Positions 1 through 6,859 are shown, numbered from the stretch's first letter. The stretch is DNA of 7,057 nt from Methanosarcina sp. UBA402 (GCA_002509325.1 DADO01000243.1:24818-31874), one strand, 5' to 3'. The notes: generated from the letters alone by a model not told the origin. Numbers and translations are program-made.

Positions 1-1
1 A

Positions 2-45
2 GCCTTTTTTAAAAAGGGTTGTGAGTAAGCATTTTTTAAAAATTT
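2..45. repeat. Paired T6A5 tracts (direct repeat, possible terminator of an upstream gene)
   Basis: The motif GC[C/A]TTTTTTAAAAA occurs at 2-15 and again at 29-42, 27 bp apart. Each copy is nearly self-complementary (CCTTTTT/AAAAAGG around one T in the first, ATTTTT/AAAAAT in the second). Archaeal transcription ends in T-rich tracts, so these may end transcription of a gene left of the window, possibly in both directions. That gene is not visible, so the role is inference. Confidence 0.35.
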
Positions 46-67
46 GAGATGACATATTTTATTTAAA

Positions 68-123
68 TGTGTATATATTATAAGGTAATCTATTTGAGGG
101 ATAGTTAATATTTCTATATAAAG
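68..123 (+). promoter_or_regulatory. Candidate TATA boxes for sppA
   Basis: Two archaeal-type TATA-like sequences are seen: TGTATATATTATAAGG at 69-84, and CTATATAAAG at 114-123, the better match to the TTTATATA-type consensus. Archaeal start sites usually lie about 25 bp downstream, which would put starts near 105 or 145 and give a leader of about 180-220 nt. No BRE could be judged reliably in such AT-rich DNA. Confidence 0.35.
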
Positions 124-158
124 ATGGATGAAATGTAGGGACAGATAAATATTAGCTC

Positions 159-190
159 CGACAATTTATGCTGTCAGGCAAATTGTTGCC
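159..190 (+). promoter_or_regulatory. Two overlapping, mutually exclusive hairpins in the sppA leader
   Basis: Hairpin A pairs 159-167 with 180-188, nine pairs including one G-U, with a 12-nt loop. Hairpin B pairs GGCAA (177-181) with TTGCC (186-190) around the loop ATTG. They share bases 180-181 and 186-188, so only one can form at a time. The region would lie inside the leader if either upstream TATA box is used. Any regulatory role is inference. Confidence 0.3.
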
Positions 191-324
191 AGCGAATTTC
201 TGCAAGTTTTTATTCCTGGATTGCCGGCTACCGTAATAAATTTGCTCTCTCCATTAAAGATTTTAATGATGCTCAAGGCCAAAGATTAAAGTGATAAATC
301 TTAAGATATACGGTTCTATTAAAT

Positions 325-1389
325 ATGAACGATAAAAACACAAACCCTGATGGCACGAACCCTGATGGCATGAACTCAGAGGAGCTATCTGGAGATATCG
401 AAAAATCTGAAAATGAAAAAATTAAAAGTAAGAGCTTTAGTATGAATTCTAATCCATCGCAGCAAGATAAAAAACGTAGCCTTGTGCCCTACATGCTCAT
501 AGTACTGTTTCTGGTCACTATTATACTGGGATGTATCACGGTGATTTCCTACAGTTTCGGGGTTGGAGGAGATCTGGGAAGTTCTGAGAAGGTGGCTGTA
601 ATCTATGTTCAGGGCACCATACTTTCCGGCAATGTTCCTGCAGGGCTTGGTTATGCGACTTCCGAAGAGATTTCCGAAAATATCCACAAGGCTGCCGCAG
701 ACAGCACGGTTAAGGCAATTGTGCTTCGAATTAACAGTCCTGGAGGGTCTCCTGCAGCAGCCCAGGAAATCGTAGGGGAAATAGAGAAAGTCAAGGCAAA
801 AGGAATACCTATTGTTGTATCCATGGGAGATCTTGCAACCAGTGCTGCATATTATATCGCTGCGCCGACTGATTACATCATTGCAAACCCCTCGACGAAT
901 ACCGGATCTATTGGAGTGATCTGGGTCTTCCAGAATATGTCTGCCTCTTATAAAAAAGATGGTGTAGATTATTACGTTGCAAAGTCCGGAGAACTCAAGG
1001 ACATGGGAAGCACCTGGAGAGGGCTTACTGATGAGGAAAAAGAGTACGCTGACACTGTTGTTATGGAGAGCTATGAAGATTTCATAATCAAAGTTTCAGA
1101 AGAGCGCAATATATCCAAAAGTGATGTGAGAGCCCTTGCCGATGGCCGGATATACACCGGAGCCAGGGCAAAGGAGTTTGGGCTCGTGGATGGTTTTGGA
1201 AATCTTTATGATGCAATTGACAAAGCTGCGGAACTTGGAGGAATTACAGGGGAACCAAAAGTCCAATATATGAACAGGGCTAGCCTCTCAAAACTGCTTT
1301 TGGGGTCGGATTCTGGAGAGTCCAATGAAACTGTCGAGCAATTTGTCAATTACTTTGAAGAAAGTCCATATGGAAAAATCCTTGCCTGA
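325..1389 (+). CDS. sppA: Signal peptide peptidase SppA (membrane-anchored serine protease, S49)
   Basis: A 354-residue SppA-type peptidase that degrades cleaved signal peptides in or at the membrane. Residues 1-50 are a hydrophilic, low-complexity tail with tandem NPDG repeats. One membrane segment spans about 53-77, followed by the S49 protease domain (about 88-305). The domain shows the glycine-rich INSPGGSP segment at 136-143, the nucleophile Ser173 in DLATSAAYYIA and the GSIGVI strand at 194-199. The general-base lysine should be Lys225 in ELKDMGS, because the Ser-Lys spacing of 52 residues equals that of Bacillus and Thermococcus SppA. Both residues of the Ser-Lys dyad are therefore present, and the single-domain length is that of the short archaeal/Gram-positive form. 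No strong SD precedes the ATG; Met16 or Met40 are alternative starts that would shorten only the tail. It is transcribed alone, convergent with the glucan operon. Confidence 0.93.
   Translation: MNDKNTNPDGTNPDGMNSEELSGDIEKSENEKIKSKSFSMNSNPSQQDKKRSLVPYMLIVLFLVTIILGCITVISYSFGVGGDLGSSEKVAVIYVQGTILSGNVPAGLGYATSEEISENIHKAAADSTVKAIVLRINSPGGSPAAAQEIVGEIEKVKAKGIPIVVSMGDLATSAAYYIAAPTDYIIANPSTNTGSIGVIWVFQNMSASYKKDGVDYYVAKSGELKDMGSTWRGLTDEEKEYADTVVMESYEDFIIKVSEERNISKSDVRALADGRIYTGARAKEFGLVDGFGNLYDAIDKAAELGGITGEPKVQYMNRASLSKLLLGSDSGESNETVEQFVNYFEESPYGKILA
343..372 (+). repeat. Tandem 15-bp duplication in the SppA N-terminal coding region
   Basis: Two adjacent 15-bp units read AACCCTGATGGCACG and AACCCTGATGGCATG and differ at one base; a third AAC follows. 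They encode NPDGT and NPDGM in the disordered cytoplasmic tail before the membrane segment. Because the unit is five codons long, gain or loss of a copy keeps the frame. Confidence 0.85.
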
Positions 1390-1610
1390 AGCATTTTTTA
1401 ATTTATTTTTTTAGTAACAATTCAGCTTATCAAAACATGTCTAATGATGTTGATTTTAATGGAATTAAGTTATCTGATAGATAATTGATGAATGATGAAA
1501 AACATAATCATTAGCCAACAATCAAAGAAAATCAATTTATAGAAATTTGTCTATTGAATCTTATTTAAGATGGTTATTGATGTTTTATCTAGGCTGAATA
1601 GTTACCCTTT
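1390..1610. other. AT-rich convergent intergenic spacer
   Basis: This 221-bp stretch separates the 3' ends of sppA and the GH15 gene. Besides the T-tract after sppA it contains a perfect inverted repeat, TTATCT-GAT-AGATAA at 1470-1484, extendable to 1468-1486 with one G-T pair. On the minus strand, T-rich sequence at about 1497-1545 could end the operon transcript. No open frame or RNA gene is seen. Confidence 0.5.
1391..1413 (+). terminator. T-rich terminator candidate after sppA
   Basis: Two bases after the sppA stop codon the + strand reads GCATTTTTTAATTTATTTTTTTA, with runs of six and seven T. There is no strong stem, which is normal for archaeal termination, where U-rich tracts suffice. 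It lies in the correct place to end the sppA transcript before the convergent operon. Confidence 0.55.
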
Positions 1611-3632
1611 TTAACTTTCCTTTGCGTTCCCAGCGTTTCTCCTGCAGATTTTGTCCAGGAGCAGAATATTATCAAGCATTAAAGACCCGCTCCATCCAAG
1701 AGGGATTGCCCAGGCAGGATTGCCTGTGGACTGATCCACCTGCTCTGGAAGAAGTCCTGTACTGGTTGCTCCGGCAAGAGCCCACTTTAGACATTTAATC
1801 CCTTCATCAGTTAGCCTTTTTACGGTTTCATCATAGCTCCCTTCATTTTTATAGAGATTATTATTTGTAGGGTTGGACATTGCTTTTTCATGAGGAAGGT
1901 CGAGAGCAAGGGCAAGCATTGCTTTCGAAAGCCAGAGAGTAGTTACTACCCACGGATTTCCATTTATGTAACTGTCATTTTCATACCTTTTGATGCCGTA
2001 ATTGATATTGATGGATACTGAGAGTTTCTTCTGGATATTCTCTATCATAAACTGGATCATATCCTTCTCTATGGGGTCTTTTGGGGAAAGCATTCCAAAA
2101 GGAACATAGGTACCCAGAGTACTTGCATCAACGGTTTTGTCAAGTTTCCCGTTAATCACTCCTTTTGCAAAATAGCCTTCCTGAAGCCAGAAACGATCAA
2201 TAGTAGCCTGTTTGACGAACTCCGCCCTTTTCTTCCATCGCCTTGCCATTCCAGCTTCCCCGTTTTCTTCAGCCAGGTTGGAAGCCCCCATGAGTCCGGC
2301 ATAGATTGAAGCATTTGTATATGTGAATATTCCGTAATAAGTCTCCCAGAGGTCCATACAGCTTTCGTGAATTCCTGTCTTGGTCCGCTTCATCAGGTAT
2401 TCGGCACCTCTGAGTATAGAAACCCAGACCTCTTCGAGAAACTCAGCTTTTTTCAGGCCTTCGAGAATCCTATAATAAACATCCATAGCGTAGAGCGTAG
2501 CTCCGGTTTCATCTATCTGAGTCGAGTAATCAAAATTGCCCCAGGAGGGAGCTATATCTCCATTGAGCCAGTAGCGTTGAAACCAGGAGCCATCAGGGAG
2601 CTGAGTCCGAATACACCATTTAAAAAACGATTCACAATATTCTGGATAGCCGGAATGCTTTAGCGCGAGCACGACTTCTGAAGTATCTCGGTTCCAGCAG
2701 AAACCGTATCCTCCACATTTCTCAAAATTGGAGTCAAATTCCGGAGCAGCTACAAAGGACCCATATTCGCAATCATTAAGGAGGTAAAGCACAAGCAGAG
2801 CTCGGTTGTAGGCGGTAAACAGCTCCTGGCGCAGGTTATCGTGCCCTTCGAACCCTGGCATTTTGAGCACCTGTTTTCTAGAAAGCCACATAACCCAGTG
2901 TTCCCGCGTCTTTTCGAAAATGTATTCCAGAGGCAGTTTTGAGATCTCCTGTATTCTCTTATACAGGAGGCGTCTGGAAGAAGCAGCTCCTATAAGGATA
3001 ACAAACTCGTTTGTTCCTCCAGCCTCAAGTTCAAGGTCCCAGCCAGCCGCATTATTAATGTTTCCTATATCTTCTTTATTCCCCTGGAGTTTTCCGTCTT
3101 CCATATCATATTTAGAATTCGTCCACCATATGGTGTCCATTGCCTTGCCTATTTGCCATTCAGTAAAGTCTGGGATGGAGTATATCCCTATATGATAATT
3201 TTGCCAGTATTGTACAAGCAGGCGCGTATCGCTATCACAAAAGCCGGAGTTTTTCTTGGAGGTTTCTCCTACATTGAAATTTGAATAATAGAAAAATTTT
3301 CCTACGATCTTTTTCTGGGACTGGACCTTAAACCTGCGGATAAGAACAGGCACTTCGGGATGTACGAGATCGAGAATGGAGATTCGGATTCCCGAATCAT
3401 GATAAAGTTTTGTAGACACAATATTGGTATCTTCTATATAATTCTGGATGCTGTGCCATTCATTGTCGTTGGTCCAGAGAAGCCTTTCTCCTGTATGGAT
3501 ACAGGCTACGGATTCTTCGACATGCTGAGCGTGGTCTCGGCGGGGATAAAAAAAACCTAAGATTTCTCCCTTTCTTCCCATTGTTACAAGTAGCTTGTCA
3601 TTTCCAAGAATGACATTGGGCTGCCTTATCAC
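1611..3632 (-). CDS. Glucoamylase-type glycoside hydrolase family 15 (oligosaccharide amylase)
   Basis: A 673-residue protein of the archaeal/bacterial GH15 type, which releases beta-glucose from non-reducing ends of maltooligosaccharides and glycogen by inversion. Residues 1-250 match the N-terminal beta-sandwich, with the usual opening RQPNVILGNDKLLV. From about 265 follows the (alpha/alpha)6 barrel. Substrate-binding motif GYGFCWNRD is at 308-316. The general acid is Glu430 in DLWETYYG, equivalent to the DLWEE motif of fungal glucoamylase. The general base is Glu630 in GLLPEQ. Both catalytic residues are intact. There is no signal peptide, so it acts in the cytoplasm, presumably on storage glucan. 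The start is GTG, preceded by SD-like GAGGGGAG with 5-nt spacing; its G overlaps the upstream stop as GTGA, indicating translational coupling. It is the last gene of the operon. Exact specificity (glucoamylase, isomaltase or trehalase-like GH15) cannot be set from sequence. Confidence 0.9.
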   Translation of the reverse strand: MIRQPNVILGNDKLLVTMGRKGEILGFFYPRRDHAQHVEESVACIHTGERLLWTNDNEWHSIQNYIEDTNIVSTKLYHDSGIRISILDLVHPEVPVLIRRFKVQSQKKIVGKFFYYSNFNVGETSKKNSGFCDSDTRLLVQYWQNYHIGIYSIPDFTEWQIGKAMDTIWWTNSKYDMEDGKLQGNKEDIGNINNAAGWDLELEAGGTNEFVILIGAASSRRLLYKRIQEISKLPLEYIFEKTREHWVMWLSRKQVLKMPGFEGHDNLRQELFTAYNRALLVLYLLNDCEYGSFVAAPEFDSNFEKCGGYGFCWNRDTSEVVLALKHSGYPEYCESFFKWCIRTQLPDGSWFQRYWLNGDIAPSWGNFDYSTQIDETGATLYAMDVYYRILEGLKKAEFLEEVWVSILRGAEYLMKRTKTGIHESCMDLWETYYGIFTYTNASIYAGLMGASNLAEENGEAGMARRWKKRAEFVKQATIDRFWLQEGYFAKGVINGKLDKTVDASTLGTYVPFGMLSPKDPIEKDMIQFMIENIQKKLSVSININYGIKRYENDSYINGNPWVVTTLWLSKAMLALALDLPHEKAMSNPTNNNLYKNEGSYDETVKRLTDEGIKCLKWALAGATSTGLLPEQVDQSTGNPAWAIPLGWSGSLMLDNILLLDKICRRNAGNAKES

Positions 3633-4438
3633 CGCGTCTCCCCTCTCATCTGGTATTCCTGGCTTGTACCGCCGGAAGGCGCCGGTGAGATTATGTGTTC
3701 GCAGACTTTCTTGCCTGTAGCTTTACAGCTTACCTCCCTAACACTTATGTTTTTTCCAAAATACTCAGTTAGATAACCTGCAATATAGCCGCTCATAAAG
3801 GCACATACTGGCTGGTCCGCCCCTCCATAAACATCAGCTATAAATGAGTCTTTCACAATGACGTTCCCTTCATAAGTCTCAGGATTACACTCGATTTCCA
3901 GGATTCCCCAACCTACACCCTTGTAAAGCTCTGCAAGCACGCTTGCAAAGTTACTGTCATTAAGGTTCAGAATACTCTTGAAATATTTTGCTGCATGAAT
4001 TCCACCTTTAAGTCCTGACATCGTGAGAAGTCCTTCTGAGTGCGGTGCATTCTGGTTAAAAGTTTTAATAATGTCGACAATTGTGAGTGCCCTTGCCGCA
4101 ACTCCCCTGACTCCTATGACATTTAGAGGGAAATCCATGGAATAAACCATTCCGTATTTTGAAATCCCGTACTCTACCTCGCTTACAACCTCAAGTTCCT
4201 TTATTTTACTGGCAAATTCATCTGGATTAATATCCTTATTAAGTTCAGTAAATACTGAATATTCTCCTGTTTTTTGTGTAATATTATCCAGATGACCAAA
4301 CATGATAAATGCGTTCTTTTTCTCGAGAAAATCGATTATTGAGGATAAAGATCCTGGTTCTTTCGAATATATTATTTTAAACCATACAATCTGCGAGCTT
4401 TCATTGAAGCCCGCAAACATGAATAAGTCCTTTACCAT
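3629..4438 (-). CDS. ACT-like plus V4R (4-vinyl reductase) domain protein, putative sensor
   Basis: A 269-residue soluble protein with two parts. Residues about 15-95 look like an ACT-type ligand-binding fold: the segment KEPGSLSSIIDFLEKKN (26-42) is the typical strand, Pro-Gly turn and helix. Residues about 105-252 form a V4R domain, seen in GGIHAAKYF (145-153), the GWGILEI strand (176-182), PVCAFMSGYIAGYLTEYFG (210-228) and the closing cysteine pattern Cys238 / Cys246-Glu-His. V4R domains bind small molecules and occur in sensors such as the XylR/DmpR N-terminus and in BchJ; they are related to TRAPP Bet3 proteins. No DNA-binding or catalytic domain is visible. ATG is preceded by GGGAG with 9-nt spacing. 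It lies 38 nt behind the active GH57 gene and overlaps the GH15 gene by 4 nt, so it is co-expressed with glucan hydrolases. A role as metabolite sensor of the pathway is inference. Confidence 0.8.
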   Translation of the reverse strand: MVKDLFMFAGFNESSQIVWFKIIYSKEPGSLSSIIDFLEKKNAFIMFGHLDNITQKTGEYSVFTELNKDINPDEFASKIKELEVVSEVEYGISKYGMVYSMDFPLNVIGVRGVAARALTIVDIIKTFNQNAPHSEGLLTMSGLKGGIHAAKYFKSILNLNDSNFASVLAELYKGVGWGILEIECNPETYEGNVIVKDSFIADVYGGADQPVCAFMSGYIAGYLTEYFGKNISVREVSCKATGKKVCEHIISPAPSGGTSQEYQMRGETR

Positions 4439-4447
4439 GCATCTCGA

Positions 4448-4452
4448 CTCCC
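4448..4452 (-). promoter_or_regulatory. Ribosome binding site of the V4R gene
   Basis: The minus strand reads GGGAG here, nine bases before the ATG at 4438. The other upstream ATG triplets, at 4442, 4454 and 4472, are out of frame, so this site supports the chosen start. It lies just downstream of the inverted repeat at 4456-4478. Confidence 0.5.
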
Positions 4453-4455
4453 ATG

Positions 4456-4478
4456 AATTAGTATGTGCACATCTAATT
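4456..4478 (-). repeat. Inverted repeat in the GH57-V4R intercistronic gap
   Basis: The bases read AATTAG, one unpaired T, the palindrome ATGTGCACAT, then CTAATT. The outer six-base arms are perfectly complementary. As RNA it gives a nine-pair bulged stem with loop TGCA. It starts within the TAA stop of the GH57 gene and ends three bases before the GGGAG ribosome site of the next gene. It may tune translation or mRNA processing between the two cistrons, or be a protein site in DNA. Confidence 0.5.
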
Positions 4479-5673
4479 AAGTTATTGTGCTAAGTTTTCT
4501 GAATACCTTCGCTTTGAAATCCATTAGTACAGCCATGAAATTAACCGCTGCATCGAAAGGTGTAGAGTGAATGCTGAAATATGAATGTACATCCCCGTCT
4601 CCGAGCCATTTGGTACACATATAATAGTAATGGTCCGAAGTCAGCAGGTGCTTCCATATACGCAGGATTTCTGGATCGTCTGTCTTTCTTACAAAGGGCT
4701 CGAGCAGCTTTATCTCCTCAAAACAACGCCTTTGCATGTCGTTCCCAAGCCATGCGCTGGTATCACGTTCCATATCAGCCCAGGAAATCGTGGAGAAATC
4801 CCCTACATCAATTTCGGCTACAGGTGAGTATTTTTCGATAAGCTCAAGAGGGGTACTGAAATTTAGGTGGGTCTTAAGTACTTCATCGGGAAGTTTTTCC
4901 AGAAAGGCAAATATTCCGGTTTCTTCCCATTGGTGTTCCCCGAAGGTCTCATAGTCCATGAAGATGTTAATGCAATCCTCATTAATTCCTGAAGCCCATG
5001 AAGCCCATTTTTCCGCAGTCAGGGGATATCCTTCCCACCATCTTGCCGAAAATCGGTATCCTATATCATCACTTAACTTGTAATTTCTAAAGATGACTGG
5101 AAGTCCCGAGCCTTTTGCCCTGTAAAGCACGTTGGGAGATCTCCCATCAAGCATATGATCAGCGCCTTCGGTAAGGATTGCCCTGTACCCGAGATCGGAA
5201 ACAAGTTTTGCTATTGTATTGTTATAAAGCAGTTCAGTATTCCGGAACACCTGAGGTTTAACTCCAAGAAAGTCAAACATAAGTTCTCTGTGTTCTTTTA
5301 TCTCCTCGACAAATTCGGCTTTGTCTTCAAAAAGGCTTGAGAGGGAATGATAAAAGGTTTCGTCCAGAAATTCCACGGCTCCGGTTTCTGCCATCTGTCT
5401 GAAGCCTTCAAGCACGTCTTTTCCCCAGAGTTCACATTGTTCGAGCAGGGTTCCGGTAACAGAAAGCGAAAACCTGAATTCCCCCTTATGTTCGTCAAGA
5501 GAGTTCAGAAGGGTCCTGGTTGCAGGAATATAGCATTTCCGGGCTACTTTTTCAAAGATCTCCCTGTTGGTTCTCTCATCAAAATAACGGAAGAAACCTG
5601 ATCGGTCATCAGGCCAAAATCTGCGCAGCCTGAAGGGTTGATGCACCTGAAAATATATACAGAGCGAGGTCAT
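4477..5673 (-). CDS. Glycoside hydrolase family 57 alpha-amylase (catalytic residues intact)
   Basis: A 398-residue GH57 enzyme that cleaves alpha-1,4-glucan with retention. The incomplete (beta/alpha)7 barrel starts at the first strand with CIYFQVHQPFR (5-15), the GH57 HQP motif. The nucleophile is Glu147 in FRNTELLY and the general acid is Asp240 in FMDYETFGEHQW. The substrate-site segments SWADMERDTSAWLGN (297-311) and SDHYYYM (346-352) are present. Together these match archaeal cytosolic GH57 amylases of the type found in Methanocaldococcus and Pyrococcus, though it is shorter than those of about 460 residues. There is no signal peptide. The start is fixed by a strong SD, GGAGGGAGGA, and by the equal distance to the HQP motif in the paralogue. 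Its ATGA start overlaps the stop of the upstream paralogue by 4 nt. The likely substrate is intracellular glycogen; alpha-amylase versus 4-alpha-glucanotransferase activity cannot be decided from sequence. Confidence 0.9.
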   Translation of the reverse strand: MTSLCIYFQVHQPFRLRRFWPDDRSGFFRYFDERTNREIFEKVARKCYIPATRTLLNSLDEHKGEFRFSLSVTGTLLEQCELWGKDVLEGFRQMAETGAVEFLDETFYHSLSSLFEDKAEFVEEIKEHRELMFDFLGVKPQVFRNTELLYNNTIAKLVSDLGYRAILTEGADHMLDGRSPNVLYRAKGSGLPVIFRNYKLSDDIGYRFSARWWEGYPLTAEKWASWASGINEDCINIFMDYETFGEHQWEETGIFAFLEKLPDEVLKTHLNFSTPLELIEKYSPVAEIDVGDFSTISWADMERDTSAWLGNDMQRRCFEEIKLLEPFVRKTDDPEILRIWKHLLTSDHYYYMCTKWLGDGDVHSYFSIHSTPFDAAVNFMAVLMDFKAKVFRKLSTIT

Positions 5674-6806
5674 GCTCCTCCCTCCAGGACAGCTCTCCTG
5701 AAATCGGAAAGAATTGAAAAATAGTTTACAGCCCTTTCATACCCTTCCCTGATATTTCCAGGATTCATGGAAAAAAAGATTTCACTCTGCTGAAGGTAAC
5801 CATATACCTGTTTAAGTTTCCAATAATCTTTGTTTTCCTTAAGCCCTGAGAGTTCTTCTCCAACTCTTACCAGTTCTCGCAGGTAAAGCTGTTGAGCATG
5901 GTTTCCTATTGCGTTATGCATGCCGTAGCGAATCGTCTGTTCGGTTCGCAGGGTAGGAAGCTTCAAAGGCGCAAATCTTTTCACAGCTTCAGATGGGGTG
6001 AGCATCTCAATACCCCTGGCTTTGAGGGCTTCTGGGAAACTTCGGATAAAATTGGTTATCATACTTTTATTTCTATAATGGAGGCAGAGATTTGCATAAT
6101 TAAAATAAAGGGTCAGGACGTCCCCTTCCATACTGGCAATCCAGTCCGCAAACTTCTCCGGAATAAGAGGATAGCCTTGCCAATCTTTTTTTGAGAATCG
6201 TAACTCAAGATCCTCGCTAAGGTTTATATGCCTTAACAGAGTTGGGAGATGGTTTTCAAAGACATATACAGGGTCGTATCCAATCATAAGGTTCCTGGAT
6301 CCTTCGGCGATAAGACACTTAAAACCCAGGTCAATTAGAGTCTTCCCTACTCTTTCGGTATACAGAAGCTCCGTGTTTACGAAAGTTTCGGGGGTGGCCC
6401 CAAATAATTCCCGAAGCGTTTCCCTGTACATGATCACTTCCTCTTTAAACTCGGAGAGATCGGGGTACAGTGAACTCAGGGAATGATAACTGCAGCTCCC
6501 TGTAAATTCCACGCACCCAGTTTCCCGAAGTTCGCGAAATGATTCGAGAAGTTCAGGGTCCCATCTACATTGTTCAAGAAACGGTCCGGATAAATCAAAG
6601 GAATATTTTCCTCCCATTTCCAGGGATTCCAGGACCAGATCGTTAAGGCGTAGAAACTGCCGGCTTGTTTTTAAAAACTTTGAAAAAATGTTGTTCCGGT
6701 CAAAAAACCGGTCCATTTCAGGCACCCCGAAAAATCCCTCCACAGGCCAGTACCATTTTGGACTGTAAGGCAGGTGCACTCCCATACAGATGCATACAGT
6801 TTTCAT
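5670..6806 (-). CDS. GH57 amylase-like paralogue lacking the general-acid aspartate (probable pseudoenzyme)
   Basis: A 378-residue GH57 protein, colinear with its downstream neighbour and clearly a paralogue: both share YHSLSSL, NTELLY, RFS..(K/W)..W.GYPL..EK and the same start-to-first-motif distance, which supports this ATG. The nucleophile equivalent Glu146 is kept in VNTELLY. In an ungapped alignment from the RFS motif, the general acid Asp240 of the neighbour falls on Asn236 here, and the following ETFGEHQ reads ANLCLHY. The HQP motif is HLP (11-13). The SWADMERDTSAWLGN and SDHYYYM segments are replaced by unrelated residues such as TIRYGMHNAIGN. Catalysis by the usual GH57 mechanism is therefore unlikely, yet the frame is intact and full length, so it is not a decaying pseudogene. 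There is no signal peptide and no SD. It is the first gene of the operon. A role as glucan-binding or partner subunit is inference. Confidence 0.85.
   Translation of the reverse strand: MKTVCICMGVHLPYSPKWYWPVEGFFGVPEMDRFFDRNNIFSKFLKTSRQFLRLNDLVLESLEMGGKYSFDLSGPFLEQCRWDPELLESFRELRETGCVEFTGSCSYHSLSSLYPDLSEFKEEVIMYRETLRELFGATPETFVNTELLYTERVGKTLIDLGFKCLIAEGSRNLMIGYDPVYVFENHLPTLLRHINLSEDLELRFSKKDWQGYPLIPEKFADWIASMEGDVLTLYFNYANLCLHYRNKSMITNFIRSFPEALKARGIEMLTPSEAVKRFAPLKLPTLRTEQTIRYGMHNAIGNHAQQLYLRELVRVGEELSGLKENKDYWKLKQVYGYLQQSEIFFSMNPGNIREGYERAVNYFSILSDFRRAVLEGGA
5676..5685 (-). promoter_or_regulatory. Strong ribosome binding site of the GH57 amylase gene
   Basis: The minus strand reads GGAGGGAGGA two bases before the ATG at 5673, giving two overlapping GGAGG-like cores. 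It lies inside the last codons of the upstream GH57 paralogue, where it helps spell the C-terminal EGGA. The stop codon of that gene overlaps the ATG, so this site probably supports re-initiation by coupled ribosomes. Confidence 0.65.
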
Positions 6807-6859
6807 AACAAAATAATCTAGTACGGAAACCTACTAAAAACTATTGTTTTGGGTTAATG

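Larger units (their letters stand above)
1..324. other. Gene-free AT-rich region upstream of sppA
   Basis: No open frame of useful length or recognisable RNA gene is visible on either strand. The only start near the TATA-like boxes (ATG at 124) closes after four codons. The region carries paired T/A tracts at the far left, two TATA-like boxes near 68-82 and 114-123, and a stretch at 159-190 that can fold into alternative hairpins. The simplest reading is the tail of an upstream gene's terminator followed by the promoter and a long 5' leader of sppA. Long leaders are common in Methanosarcina, but the transcription start cannot be seen from sequence. Confidence 0.6.

Noticed and set aside
385..687. 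Minus-strand open frame of 100 codons inside sppA
   Set aside because: It lies wholly antisense to the well-supported sppA frame, has no family features and no own ribosome site.
2863..3195. Plus-strand open frame of 110 codons opposite the GH15 gene
   Set aside because: It is antisense to conserved GH15 coding sequence and its Ser/Ile-rich product resembles a shadow translation.
4581..4954. Several overlapping plus-strand open frames opposite the GH57 amylase
   Set aside because: Three frames overlap one another and the conserved GH57 gene; none shows domain features.
5298..5498. Second minus-strand frame inside the GH57 gene
   Set aside because: It overlaps the conserved N-terminal half of GH57 in another frame and has no recognisable motif.
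5892..6194. Plus-strand 100-codon frame opposite the GH57 paralogue
   Set aside because: Antisense to a protein clearly alignable to its neighbour; no support as a gene.
5670..6806. Calling the degenerate GH57 a pseudogene
   Set aside because: The frame is complete, has no stop or frameshift, keeps many structural motifs and is coupled to the next gene, so a functional non-catalytic protein is more likely.
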